From: Corbicula japonica
Taxonomy: Eukaryota > Mollusca > Bivalvia > Venerida > Cyrenidae
Length of the DNA stretch: 64,000 bases
Direction of reading: 5' to 3'
Assembly (NCBI GenBank): GCA_038501625.1
Contig: JAZAYU010000037.1
Coordinates: 248,001-312,000 of the forward strand
Shown here one piece after another: positions 1-10,484 of this stretch. Numbering within the stretch: position 1 is the stretch's first letter; every line of letters begins with the position of its first letter. A model generated the notes under the pieces. The model searched no databases and was not told the DNA's origin. It saw only the letters and a program-made list of their open reading frames with translations. A program made the translations under genes and the position numbers.

Positions 1-32
1 CCCTTATAACACTTTGCTAGTTTGGAAAAAGT

Positions 33-612
33 GAAATATGCATACCAGGAATGACCACATCCAAAAGACACAGCCTCCCCACACAGCCATAAAGCAGAGA
101 GGAAAAGAGAGCACGGTATTACAATAATCAGTTTCAAAATGGACGCCACAAACAATGAACAAAAGTGAGAACCCGAGGGTACACCGCTTTGGAACGGTCA
201 GTGGTTTAAACCAGGTTCTAGGGTGCACCAACCTCACACTTGCCCCAGCAGGTTCTCATATCAACAAACAAGTACAAGTTGTCTTTGTGAAATGACTCCA
301 ACTCACCCATCAACTTAACAATGTTGCATGCAAAAACACACAAACATATAAAACATAAGAAGCTAATAGCATTGCAAAGCCAAATGGGTGAGTACTCGAT
401 TATCTTACAGAGACCAGAGAACCTGGAGTCAAATTAGCAAGAACACGATGACAAAATAAAAGAAACAAATCGAGCTTCTAGGTTCTTTAAAGAAAAGATT
501 TCCCCATAAGCCTTCATAAACACTCAAACCCCTGCTACCGTCGTGCAACCAAAGAGGTAAGCATAGTGATCAACTGTAGATGGGTTAATCACAAGGCCTG
601 TAGCACGCTGTA
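33..612 (-). repeat. Penelope-like element tail, tandem copy 1
   Basis: This is the terminal tail of the retroelement family whose reverse transcriptase lies at 1132-2358. It repeats, with scattered substitutions, at 618-1218, so the element ends in two direct copies of about 580-600 bp. Shared landmarks are the block AGGTTCTCATATCA, the block CAAACAAGTACAAG and the block ACCGTCGTGCAACCAAAG. Partial tandem copies (pseudo-LTRs) are a known trait of Penelope-like elements. The tail is non-coding or a decayed frame. Confidence 0.75.
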
Positions 613-617
613 GAAAG

Positions 618-1218
618 GTGAAATATGCATATCAGGAATCGCCACATTCAGAAAAAACAGCCTCCCCACACAGTCAAGAAGAAGAGAGGGGGAGAGAGCA
701 TGGTTAATAAAATAATCAGTTTCAAAAAAGACACCACTAACAATAAACAAAAATGAGAACCCGAGGGGTTACCGCCTTGGAACGGTCAGTGGCAAATCAA
801 ATTGCCACTGGGGGTTTAAACCAGGTTCTAGGGTGCACTAACCTCACACTTGCCCCAACAGGTTCTCATATCACAAAACAAGTACAAGTTGTCTTGGTGA
901 AAAGACTCCAACCCACTTATCTGCTTAACAATGTTGCATGCAAAAGCACACAAACATATAAAACATAAGAAGCTAAGAGCATTGCAAAGCCGAAAGGGGT
1001 ACTCAATGATCTTACCGAGACCAGAGCTCCTGGAGTAAAATCAGCAAGAACACGATGACAGGGATAAAAGAAACAAATCGAGTTTCTAGGTTCTTTTAAG
1101 AAAAGATTTCCCCAATAACCTTCATAAACTCTTAAACCCCTGCCACCGTCGTGCAACCAAAGAGGTAAGCATAATGATCAACTGTAGAAGGGTTAATCAC
1201 CAGGCCTGCAGAGCGCTG
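618..1218 (-). repeat. Penelope-like element tail, tandem copy 2
   Basis: This is the second direct copy of the tail. It joins without a break to the reverse transcriptase ORF at 1132-2358. It carries one extra short stretch (GGCAAATCAAATTGCCACTG, near 789-808) that is missing from copy 1, so the two copies have diverged by indels as well as substitutions. Confidence 0.75.
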
Positions 1219-2358
1219 TAAAATATCATGTTGGTAACCTTTCTTTTTAAATTTACAGATGGTTTTTACGAATAACCGGGAGAAATTAACACTGCCTTTA
1301 ATCTTCTTAAGTTTATAAATTAAATCTCCATAAAAAACTGGTTGTGAAATACCTTGTTGCAAAAGTGATTTTAAACTGCATTTGTATTTATGAATTAAAT
1401 CTGGGTATCGGCGATAAAACTTGCAAAAGGTTTTCCTTAATTTGTGATACCGATAACCTTGTTTTAAGAGTTTTTCTGTAATGCAAAGATTACGTTCATT
1501 GAAATCATTAACATTGTTGCAAGCTCTTGAAAAGCGAACAAGCTGTGAGATATAAACCCCATAAGATGTTGCACGGGGAACATCGCCGTCTAAAAACGGA
1601 AAATTTACTATATTAAAATTAAAATCATCTCTTTTATCATAAATTTTAGTAGTGACATAACCATTTTCAATGGACAGATTTAGATCGAGAAAGTTTGCTT
1701 GCTTTTCTGAAGTGTTCGCTTTGTTAAGTTGTAGTTCTTTGGGATAAATCTTATTAACCAGTAATGGAAAATGGTTATTGTCTATATTTAATAAATCATC
1801 AAGGTACCTCGAGGTGTTGTTAAAAGCTGTTATTATATCATCTTGATGTTCAGTAGAAAGAGATAACATAAAGTCTCTTTCATAACAGTATAAAAACAGA
1901 TCAGCAACAAGGGGTGCACAATTAGTACCCATTGGGATGCCTATTACTTGTTTATAAATAGAGGTACCGAATCTAAAATAAATATTATCCAGTAAGAATG
2001 TTAGCGACTCTATAAGGTCTTGACAAGTCCATAATGTATAATTATCATAAGAACCATCTGTAAAAAATGCCCTATGTTCATTACAAGCGATGAAGGTTTT
2101 ATTTTCTCTAGCAAACGTTTTTTCAATGAGACTGGTTCGTTTGTCTCTTATTAAATTATGAGGGAGCGAAGTGTAAAATGTTGAGAAATCATAAGTAGAC
2201 AAACAGAACGCCCGAAAATTATTTGATTTAAGCTTTTTCAAAACGTCATTTGAATTTTTAATCGACCAAAATAAATTTTTGCCAGAAGTTTCAAAAACCT
2301 TATCACAATACCTAATTACGTGTTCTTTTATAGCTGTAAGACAAGATGTTAAGAGCAC
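1132..2358 (-). CDS. Reverse transcriptase of a Penelope-like retroelement (5'-truncated)
   Basis: A 408-codon open frame encoding most of a reverse transcriptase, which would copy element RNA into DNA at a chromosomal site. Visible motifs: motif A DFSTFYTSLPH (Asp 57), motif B IGIPMGTNCAPLVADL (about 139-154), the catalytic box RYLDD (184-188), and a following NFLDLNL motif (222-228). This combination, together with the tandem tails, fits Penelope-like elements better than LINEs or LTR elements. No GIY-YIG nuclease domain is visible after the RT. The upstream N-terminal part seen in the 9.8-kb copy (PADK and WLP motifs) is missing, so the copy is truncated where it meets the inverted copy near 2376. 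It is still uninterrupted, so it is either young or recently active. Class assignment is from motif recognition only. Confidence 0.7.
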   Translation of the reverse strand: MLLTSCLTAIKEHVIRYCDKVFETSGKNLFWSIKNSNDVLKKLKSNNFRAFCLSTYDFSTFYTSLPHNLIRDKRTSLIEKTFARENKTFIACNEHRAFFTDGSYDNYTLWTCQDLIESLTFLLDNIYFRFGTSIYKQVIGIPMGTNCAPLVADLFLYCYERDFMLSLSTEHQDDIITAFNNTSRYLDDLLNIDNNHFPLLVNKIYPKELQLNKANTSEKQANFLDLNLSIENGYVTTKIYDKRDDFNFNIVNFPFLDGDVPRATSYGVYISQLVRFSRACNNVNDFNERNLCITEKLLKQGYRYHKLRKTFCKFYRRYPDLIHKYKCSLKSLLQQGISQPVFYGDLIYKLKKIKGSVNFSRLFVKTICKFKKKGYQHDILQRSAGLVINPSTVDHYAYLFGCTTVAGV

Positions 2359-2375
2359 GGATAATTTAGTAGAAT

Positions 2376-3605
2376 ATCATGTTGAACACAAAAATAAATA
2401 CCTATGATTCTCATGATAATTATTTTATGGACCTGTCAAGTCTTTATCGAGGCGCTCACATTTGTATTGGACAATATATATGTCAGATTTGGTAACTCTA
2501 GTGATAAACAAGCCATAGGCATTCCAATGTGTACTAATTGTGCACAACTTGTTGCTGATCTGTTTTTTACTGTTATGAAAGAGATTTTATGTTAACTCTT
2601 TCCACCGAAAATCAAGATAGCATTATTTCAGCCTTTATCAACATCTCGAGGTACCTTGATGATTTGTTGAATAAAGATAATAACCATTTTCCATGTCTGG
2701 TTAATAAAATTGATCATAATGAAATACAACTTAATAAAGCAAATATTTCAGATAAAATATATGATATAAGAGCCGATTTAAATTTTAATATAGTGAATTT
2801 TCCTGTTTTTAGACGGCGATGTTCCTCGTGCAACATCTTACGGGGTTTATATCTCACAGCCTGTTCGCTTTTCTAGAGCCTGCAATAATGTTATTGATGT
2901 CAATGAACGTTATTTTTGGATAACAGAAAAAAACTTTTAAAACAAGGTATCATAAATTAAGGAAAACCTTTTGCAAGTTGTATCGCCGATACCTAGATTT
3001 AATTCAAAGATACAGGTGCAGTTTTAAATCACTATTGCAACAAGGAATTTCACAGCCAGTTTTTTTATGGAGATTTAATTTCTAAACTTAAAAAATAAAA
3101 GGCAATATTAATTTTTCCCGGTTATTCATAAAAACCGGCTGTAAATTCTAAACGAAAGGTTACCAACATGACATTTTGAAGCGCTCTGCAGGTTTGGCGA
3201 TTAACCCATCTACAGTTGATCACTATGCTTACCTCTTTGGTTGCATGACGGTGGCAGGGGTTTAAGAGTTTATGAAGGTTTACGGGGAAATCTTTTCTTT
3301 AAAGAACCTAGAAAATCGATTTGTTTCTTTTATCCCAGTCATTGTGTTCTTGCTAATTTGCTTTCAGGGTCTCTGGTCTCGGTAATATCATCGATGTACT
3401 CGCCCCTTTGGTTTTGCAATGCTTTTAGCTTCTTATGTTTTATATGTTTGTGTGCTTTTGCATGCTTTTGCATGCAACATAGTTAAGCTGATAGGTCTAG
3501 TTTGATAATTTCACCAAGACAACTTGTACTTGTTTGTTGATATGAAAACATTTTGGGGCAAGTGTGAGGTTAGTGCACCCTAGAACCTGGTTTAATCCCC
3601 AATGG
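2376..3605 (+). pseudogene. Inverted, decayed copy of the Penelope-like element
   Basis: This copy runs opposite to the 1132-2358 copy. Translated pieces match it: LWTCQVFIEALTFVLDNIY, then IGIPMCTNCAQLVADLFF, then ISRYLDDLLNKDNNHFP, followed by the tail (3241-3600) that ends with the same CCTAGAACCTGG block in reverse orientation. Frameshifts and stops break it into separate frames, and the motif B glycine is changed (PMG to PMC). The two copies meet head to head near 2360-2403. Its tail abuts the last exon of the receptor-like gene at 3629. Confidence 0.8.
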
Positions 3606-3628
3606 CAATTTGTTTTGCCTTGCGAAGG

Positions 3629-4513
3629 TTAAGAAGAAACCTTATAGTTTATGACAAAATAAACAAACAACAAAAGGTTAGAAGGCCCTGCGATTAGGCA
3701 GCTAAAATTACGTACGTTGTGATGGTCCAAAAACTCCTTAATGCAGACTCGCACAGTGGATCTTGAAATGACATTACTACCGTTCTTAAACATGTCTTGT
3801 TGTCCGTTCCGGAAACTAGCACCATAAATTGTTTTGTTAGTTACTTTTAAAAAGATGGTTGAATAAAAGTAATCGTATTCTTCTGGCTCTAAATCAATTT
3901 GTTCACACAAAAATAATTGGCTCAGAAAAACCCCACTCATGAAACTTCCTGTTGGAAAAGAATAAAGAGGCGACAAGTATTCGGAAAAAGCGGCTGGAGA
4001 CCCTTCGGAAATCTGGTAGTCGGGAATAAAAACGTATTCTTGGCTTGTTAGATTTCCCTTATCTCGAAGTTCTTTACTCGGGATAGGATAATATTTTAGG
4101 ACATCATTTAGTGAAGCATTCAGCTTAAATTCGACTCCATTGTACCGAAGCATCCATGTTTCCTCCAGAGCTCTTTTTATTGCAGTGTGTAAGTAAAATG
4201 GGTTCACAGAACTGTAAGGATAGGTAACTTTAGTTACCAAGTACTTCACGGTCATTTGATCTTCCGTTCCCTGGATGAGAGGTAAAACACGCCAGATCTT
4301 TAGGGAATCTCTGTCTAGCCATGTTGCCATATTGTTACTTCTGATACCAACAGACATACTGCTGAAGAATTCCATCGGAATGACTCTGCTGTTTAGCGGT
4401 GTTAATTTCAACAAAACTGAAAAAGGGCCACCATACCACTGGCTGCTATAAAAGTCACATTTGTTGTTCAACATTATCTGCCCAACAGGACATCTTCTTT
4501 GCCTACACGAATT
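3629..4513 (-). CDS. Receptor-like gene exon 2 (rest of ectodomain)
   Basis: The acceptor (TTTTTAACAG at 4523-4514) opens a frame beginning NSCRQRRCPVGQI, 13 codons before the first Met at 4474, and continues for 281 codons. A CxxxxxC-PVGQ-C pattern at an exon start is common in bivalve receptor ectodomains. The end reads NFSCLIAGPSNLLLFVYFVI, weakly hydrophobic, then stops. A possible internal donor (GTACGT, just after DHHN) could instead splice to a missing transmembrane exon. Confidence 0.6.
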   Translation of the reverse strand, partial: NSCRQRRCPVGQIMLNNKCDFYSSQWYGGPFSVLLKLTPLNSRVIPMEFFSSMSVGIRSNNMATWLDRDSLKIWRVLPLIQGTEDQMTVKYLVTKVTYPYSSVNPFYLHTAIKRALEETWMLRYNGVEFKLNASLNDVLKYYPIPSKELRDKGNLTSQEYVFIPDYQISEGSPAAFSEYLSPLYSFPTGSFMSGVFLSQLFLCEQIDLEPEEYDYFYSTIFLKVTNKTIYGASFRNGQQDMFKNGSNVISRSTVRVCIKEFLDHHNVRNFSCLIAGPSNLLLFVYFVINYKVSS

Positions 4514-7500
4514 CTGTTAAAAACAAATAGTTAAAATTGAGCATGACCAATATAATTTTTTTTAAATTTTAATAATTTTTAATAGAAATACATGTAGAAG
4601 AAAAGGGAACTTTGAAAGCCATCAAACACGACAAATACAAAAATATTTCAGGCTCGGTTTGATTGAGCCTGTTCATGAACAGTAATGGAAATGCATATTA
4701 CTGCCCACGCCGCCTAGCCCGTGGTTGAGTGCAACTCAATACTTACACCAATAAACAGTACAATTTTGAACCACCCCAAACGATGGTATGCATATGGCGG
4801 TGAACATGGAACTTTTTCAATGCGGCATTTTCAGATTAATACCATTCCATGTTCAGCGGCGTATGGTACCCAGATAAAAGAATGCATTTGCCCTAAACGA
4901 GAAAACAATGGGGGGAACTAAACAAAATAGAATTTTGACAGGGGATCTGAGAATATGAATCCTGCAATCACAGACAACGCCAAAAGAAAAATTAAAAAGC
5001 AGGAAGTATATTCTTGGGGTGATTGAACAATATCCAAATCTATATTTGCTGGAATATTGAAACCACCCATCTATAAACTGGACGAAATATCTTAACAAAA
5101 GCAATTTAAGAAGTACTAGTAACATAGTACATAAGTATCGTGCTCAACGACCTTCAAAGGACGTAACTGATAACAGCACTGATTGAATGTACGGGGAAAC
5201 ATTTTAAAGCCGCCACAGGTCAAAAACAACGCTACTGTGATATTGAAAGAGATGAAAAGGGAACTTTGAAAGCCGTCGAACACGACAAATACGAAAATAT
5301 TGCAGGCTCGGTTTGATTGAGCATGTTCATGGACAGTAATGGAAATGCATATTTCTGCCCACGCCACCTAGCCCGTGGTTGAACGCAACTCATTATTTAC
5401 ACCTATAAACAGTACCATTTTGAACCATCCCAAACGACGGTATGCAGATGTCGGTGACCATGGAAACTTCAATGCGGTATTTTCAGATAAATACCATTCC
5501 ATGTTCAGCGGCGTATGGTCCCCAGATAAAAGAATGCATTTGCCCTAAACGAGAAAACAATGGGCGGAACTAAACAAAATAGAATTTTGACAGGGGATCT
5601 GAGAATATAAATCCTGAATATCACAGACAACGCCAAAGGCAAAATTTAACAAGCAGGAAGTATATCCTTTGGGTGATTGAACAATATCCAAATCTTTATT
5701 GGCTGGGATATTGAAACCACCCATCTATAAACTGGCCACAACATTTTAACAAAACAATTTTTATCTGATAACAGCACTGGTTGAATGGTTGAATGTACGG
5801 TGAGACATTTTACAGCCGCCACACGGCACAAACAACGCTACTGTGATATTTGTACATGCTTTCTAGCTGGTATCATTTACAAACACTACTTCTGTAGATA
5901 TATATGGTTGCACTAGGGCCCTTTTTTGATAGAATATGAATTTCGGTAACTGCCAATGCATAGACTCAATCAGTGCAAGCCTGCAATGTTTTACTATTTA
6001 CTCTTTTCGGTGATTTTAATTTTCTATTTTGTACATCTTGATAATGATCAATGTGGAATAGTTATGGTATTTACCGCTCAATCAGTAAGAACAACATGCT
6101 GTCGACGATACTTTTTGTCTCTAATTTAATAGGCTGTACTATGCTGATGATAAACTGGCGTTCTCATTGTTAAACAGAAAATGAGAGCGATTCAATAATT
6201 TATTCACATGAAATGATTTATATGATAAGTTACACGTGAATTTGGTAACATAAGGTGTGACATAAAACTTGTTTCGAATTATCTAACAATTAGCTAAAAC
6301 AGAAATTTTATTTAAGGGCTGACTACACTCCTCCCAAGCACGTTGTAACGTGTCTGACCATCTGCAAGATACATTAATAACATACATTTGTGCAAAGTTT
6401 CATTTAACGGCCTTTTGCCATTATTGAGATTTTTATAATTTTCTTTTTATCGATGAACGTGATTGGGAGGAGTGTGGTAAGCCCTTAAAACCTGGTAATA
6501 AGAAACGATAAATGATATGCTACATCTCACCTGGAATGAAGTGAGTAACACCTCATTCGCAAGACATTGGCCAACAATCGTTTGCTGTGTAGGTGGAGGC
6601 TCCGTGTCGACCTTGTCCAGTATAACCATCAATGTCATTCCAGTCAATTGTTTGGATTCCTCACCTCCAACTACCCTTGAAGGGCACGCATCCTCAATCA
6701 CCAGCATTTCATTAGCATGTCGCCTGGTGTTGCACATCCAGCAAAAGATGTTTGCGTATCTAAGGGTTAATCTCTTGGCATTTATGACTATGAATGTTGC
6801 GTTGAATTCCGAGCACAGGTCCCAGGATTCGTCCCGCTCGGAAGCTATTCCAGTCATGTTACAGGTCCTTATAACGTCAGGTTCACATTTTGAGAAAGTC
6901 AAATCGAAACCTTTTGGAGGAATATAATTAAGAATGCATTTACTTTTGTCAGCTTTTCCGAAGATAAGCTTTTCGACTGCGTCATAAAAATCACTGTCAG
7001 AAACACAATATAAAGCCATTTGCCATTCAATTCCATCTGTAACGTTGTTACAGTCTGCACACTGTTGATTGACGTAAGTCTGTTTTTTACTTGGTGAATA
7101 AACTGGGTGGAGCGTAGAGTTGGAATTATTGTTAGTATTTTCACACCAACTTGCATTTTCTAATTCCTGAAACTTTACCGAGCACTTGTCAATCATTTTG
7201 TAGTAAATGTCGTATTGTGACCAAACAGGCGATACGTTGGGACCAAGTGTCGAGTGACATACAATTTCGTTGTTTAATATTTCAGGGTTCTTATCTAAAT
7301 CTCTATGACAACAATTATTTTGTAATCCGCACAATTTCGAACACGAACACGAACGACAGCACGGTGCAAATTGTGCTGAATAATCAACAGAAAACTGTTT
7401 AGACATATTGTATTCACAAAATGGCGTGTATGGGCATAGTTTTAAAAGATCGTTCGGCGGCGTCCAGTTTCCTGCCGATATTATAATCAACGCACAAATA

Positions 7501-7535
7501 AACAAAGTGTAATACAATCTAAGACTAAGTTCCAT
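3629..7535 (-). CDS. Receptor-like ectodomain gene, two exons visible
   Basis: Two large exons on the minus strand join in phase 0 across a 2,017-bp intron (donor at 6530-6529, acceptor AG at 4515-4514). Together they give 629 residues. The protein opens with a signal peptide (residues 1-21, hydrophobic core LFICALIIISAG). A cysteine cluster follows (CC 59-60, C63, C65, C69, CC 75-76) that resembles part of a somatomedin-B-like knot, then a long N-glycosylated region. Large bivalve families of family-2 GPCRs (Methuselah/adhesion-like) have such ectodomains, so this is probably one of them. The seven-helix part expected after the ectodomain is not present; retroelement sequence starts 25 bp beyond the stop. 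The gene may be 3'-truncated, or its last exons may lie outside the window. The family call is from pattern recognition and is not certain. Confidence 0.6.
4600..5248 (+). repeat. Dispersed repeat family B, copy in intron (tandem unit 1)
   Basis: An unclassified repeat of about 600-650 bp. Hallmarks are CGACAAATA near the start, GGCTCGGTTTGATTGAGC, a hairpin CAGTAAT...ATTACTG around ATGCAT, the block CCTAGCCCGTGGTTGA, and the end AACAACGCTACTGTGATAT. No coding capacity is seen. It is followed at once by a second copy in the same orientation. Related copies lie at 8395, 12590 (reverse), 19200, 38968 (reverse), 45815 (reverse), 50900 (reverse) and 58800. Confidence 0.7.
5252..5850 (+). repeat. 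Dispersed repeat family B, tandem unit 2
   Basis: This is the second, direct copy of the family B repeat in the same intron. It shares the same start and end landmarks as 4600-5248 with substitutions and small indels. The head-to-tail arrangement suggests local duplication. Confidence 0.7.
6316..6484. mobile_element. piggyBac-like MITE (TTAA-flanked)
   Basis: About 31-bp terminal inverted repeats (GGGCTGACTACACTCCTCCC on the left, complement of GGGAGGAGTGTGGTAAGCCC on the right) enclose 169 bp. Both ends are bounded by TTAA (6312-6315 and 6485-6488). TTAA target sites are typical of piggyBac elements. It has no coding capacity and lies within the receptor-gene intron. Confidence 0.6.
6531..7535 (-). 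CDS. Receptor-like gene exon 1 (signal peptide, Cys-rich head)
   Basis: 335 codons from the ATG at 7535 to a clean donor (CCAG/GTGAGA). The start is chosen because a typical signal peptide follows immediately. It contains NxS/T sites, for example NASWC and NNSNST. The open frame runs 27 codons past the donor into the intron; that extension is not coding. Intron phase is 0. Confidence 0.65.
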
Positions 7536-7814
7536 TTTTATGTTGAAGTTTTATTAAGATAAATAATCTTTGTTACATACAAAAAGTTATTAGATGATAA
7601 CTATGAAATAAATACCTTGCCATTTTTGTTCTGGTCTACAACTTTTTTTCTTATAAACTCTTAATAACCAATAGAAGCCGAGATAGAGGGAAAACGCTGT
7701 CATGTTTAAATGATTTATGAGATTGTTCAGACAAAAAGGATTGTTTTTATAAATTGTATGTTAGTTTCTACTTAACGATGTATCAGGTTTCAATTAGTAC
7801 ACTCTATACTTTCG
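7536..7814. other. 5' flank of the receptor-like gene
   Basis: AT-rich sequence upstream of the minus-strand start codon. I see no convincing TATA box or other defined promoter element. Confidence 0.4.
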
Positions 7815-8190
7815 TTCTCTTGTTGCTGATCCGTTTTATACTGCTATGAAAGAGACTTTATTTTATCTTTTTCTGAACGACATCAAGACGACATTGTTAC
7901 AGCCTAAAACAGTACTACGATCTTAACGGTTTGTTAAATATATAGATAATAACCACTTTCTATTTTGGGTAAACAAAAATATTTCCTGATGCTCTGAAGC
8001 TTAATAAAGCTAACAATTCAGATAAACAAGCAAAACTTCCTTGATCTAAATCATTTTATTAAAAATTGATTCGTACCTCATAAGATACATGAGAACAAAG
8101 ACAATTTTGATTTAAATATCAATTTTCCTTTTTTGATGGTGATATCCTAAGTGCGACATCTTATGGGGTTTATATTTCACACCATGTAAC
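7815..8190 (+). pseudogene. Penelope-like RT fragment
   Basis: Decayed plus-strand fragment matching the central RT region, from the LLLIRF-type block after motif B (TTGCTGATCCGTTTTATACTG) through the ACATCTTATGGGGTTTATAT block. It has several frameshifts and no start. Confidence 0.65.
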
Positions 8191-8394
8191 AATATATTGA
8201 CAACCTTGTGGTGTTTGAATCGTGACAAAAAAGAGAAAACGCACGGAAATCATGGTTACATGTAAAGAAAATCGCATGTTCGCTGTCCCATTCATTACCT
8301 TCAACTTGTTTTAAAACAATCAGGTATTCTTTTTCTATATCTCTTCTACATAAATTTGGACGAGGGCGCCGATGACATAGTTATAAGAACTCGG

Positions 8395-8718
8395 TAACTT
8401 TATGAAACTTAGAAATATGCATATCAGAAATGGCCCCATATAAAAGAATGGGTTCGCCCTTAACGAGAAAACTATGGGCAGAACTAAATAAAATGGAATT
8501 TTGACAGGGGGTCTGAGATTATTAATCCTGCATATCACAGACAACGCCAAAGGCCAAATTTAAGGAAGTATATCCTTGGGGTGATTGAAAAATATCCAAA
8601 TCGATATTGGCTGGGATATTGAAACCACCGATTTATAAACTGGCCGAAATATTTAAACAAACGCAATTTTAGAAGTACTATTAACATAGTACATAAGTAT
8701 CGTGCCCAACGACCTTTA
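8395..8718 (+). repeat. Dispersed repeat family B, partial copy
   Basis: Matches the middle and end of the family B unit: AAAAGAATGGGTTCGCCC, TTTTGACAGGGGGTCTGAG and ACATAAGTATCGTGCCCAACG. The front third is missing. A Penelope-like fragment abuts it. Confidence 0.65.
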
Positions 8719-8719
8719 A

Positions 8720-9310
8720 GAAGAAGAGATAAAGAGAGCATGGTTAATAAATTGATCTGCAGACATCACAAACAATGAACAAAAATGAGAACCCGAGGGG
8801 TTATCGCATTGGAGCGGTCTGTACTAATGGCATCTTGATGTTCGGTGGAAAGAGATAACATAAAGTATCTTTCATAACAGTATAGAAACAGATCAGAAAA
8901 TTTAAAAATGCTTTATGTTTATTACAAAAAGATAAAATATGCATATCAGGAATGGCCATAACCAAAAAAAAAACAGCCTCCCTATGCGGCCATTATGGTA
9001 ACAGCATTAGAACGGTCAGTTAAAAAGATGTTTGCCACTGGGGGTTAAAACCAAGTTCTAGGATGCACCTTTCTCACCTAGAGGTTCTCGTATGAGCAAA
9101 CAAGTAAAAGTTGTTTGGGTGAAATAACTCCAACCCACACATCAACTCGACAATTCTGCATGCAAAAGCACATATAAAACATAAAAAAATATTTTTTGTT
9201 TAGTTTATAAATCTCCGTAAAAAACAAGATGTGAAATACCTTGCTGCAATAGTGATTTTAAACTGCAACTGTATTTTTTATGAAATCTGGGTATCGCTGA
9301 GTATCAATTA
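8720..9310 (-). pseudogene. Penelope-like fragments (tail, RT piece, tail)
   Basis: Minus-orientation debris. A tail piece (8725-8820) is joined to an RT piece (8820-8930, matching the region around CATAACAGTATA), then a second tail (8930-9190), then an RT C-terminal piece (9190-9310). The order is scrambled relative to an intact element. Confidence 0.6.
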
Positions 9311-10484
9311 TTTTGAATATTTTTTCCAGTTATAATAAGGCTCAGCATTGTCTCATACGTAAACGTAGTTTAAAGACTCGACACGATAGTTATTAACAGG
9401 TAAAACATACGTATCATAAATCGACACAGCAGAAAAAACACAGCCTACCCACGCAGCCAAAGGTAAAGAGGGGTAAAGAGGGAAAGAGAGACAATGTCTG
9501 GGATCATGCCGGGTGTAACACTAAGTACAATACACCAGTCTCATTGAATGAAAAATTGTAAGAGAAAATAAAACCTTAATCGCTGACTAACTAATTTATA
9601 ATAGTGTTTATGTTTTGACATGAATTTTTTTAAACTGTGGGATTCAATATGTGGACAAACAGGACGACCTTTGAAAACACAGTTTGACCAGCATAGTTCT
9701 AAAATTCGAAACAATTCTAAGCTCAAAACATTTAATCAGACCTTTAAACGATCTTACTTGTAGAAAAACTTACATTTTCATTTGAAAACGTAAGGGAAAA
9801 TCAAGACTTTCACAACAGATTTGTTTTAACACCTGCTGATAAGGATTTAAATAATGTAGTTACAGTGTGACGTATACATAATATAAATATTCTAACTGAA
9901 GAGCTTATAGCACTAATGCTGACTTCTTCATCAGTGATAGTATTGCTGCAAATACTTAGCATGTTGCAAAAGTTTCAATCAGTGTTGAACCAAAACAAGA
10001 TAAAATACCTACTTACTTTGTATTGGTTGCCTAACATGCACAAATACCTTATAAAGCAAGATTTATCGCCAACTTCAGTTCTTCCACAACTACTAAATAA
10101 ACTGTACTTTTAACATCGTGTCTTCCAGCCATAAAGAACATGAAATTAGGTATGGCGAAAGTTTTTTCAAGCCCTGGCAAAAAGTCTATTTTGGTCTATT
10201 AAATCTTAGATGACGGTTTAAAGAAGCTTATATCAAAAAACTTTCAGGCGTTCTGTTTGTCAACTTATGATTTGTGCACCTCACTCCTTTATAATTTAAT
10301 AAGAGATTCAGACTCAATGAGAAAACGCTTGCAAGAGAAAATAAAACCTTTATCGCTTGTAGTGAAAATAGTTCTGAACATAAATGAACATAATGATACC
10401 GTTTATGTAAGATTGGCACCTGTATTCATAAACAAGTAATACGAATCCCAATGTGTACGAATTTTGCATCCCTCGTTGTCGATC

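Noticed and set aside
917..1156. 79-codon frame after the RT as a separate gene
   Set aside because: It belongs to the retroelement tail and recurs in the inverted copy at 3241, so it is element sequence and not a host gene.
6517..6927. 136-codon plus-strand open frame opposite receptor exon 1
   Set aside because: It is antisense to a well-supported coding exon and shows no family motif.
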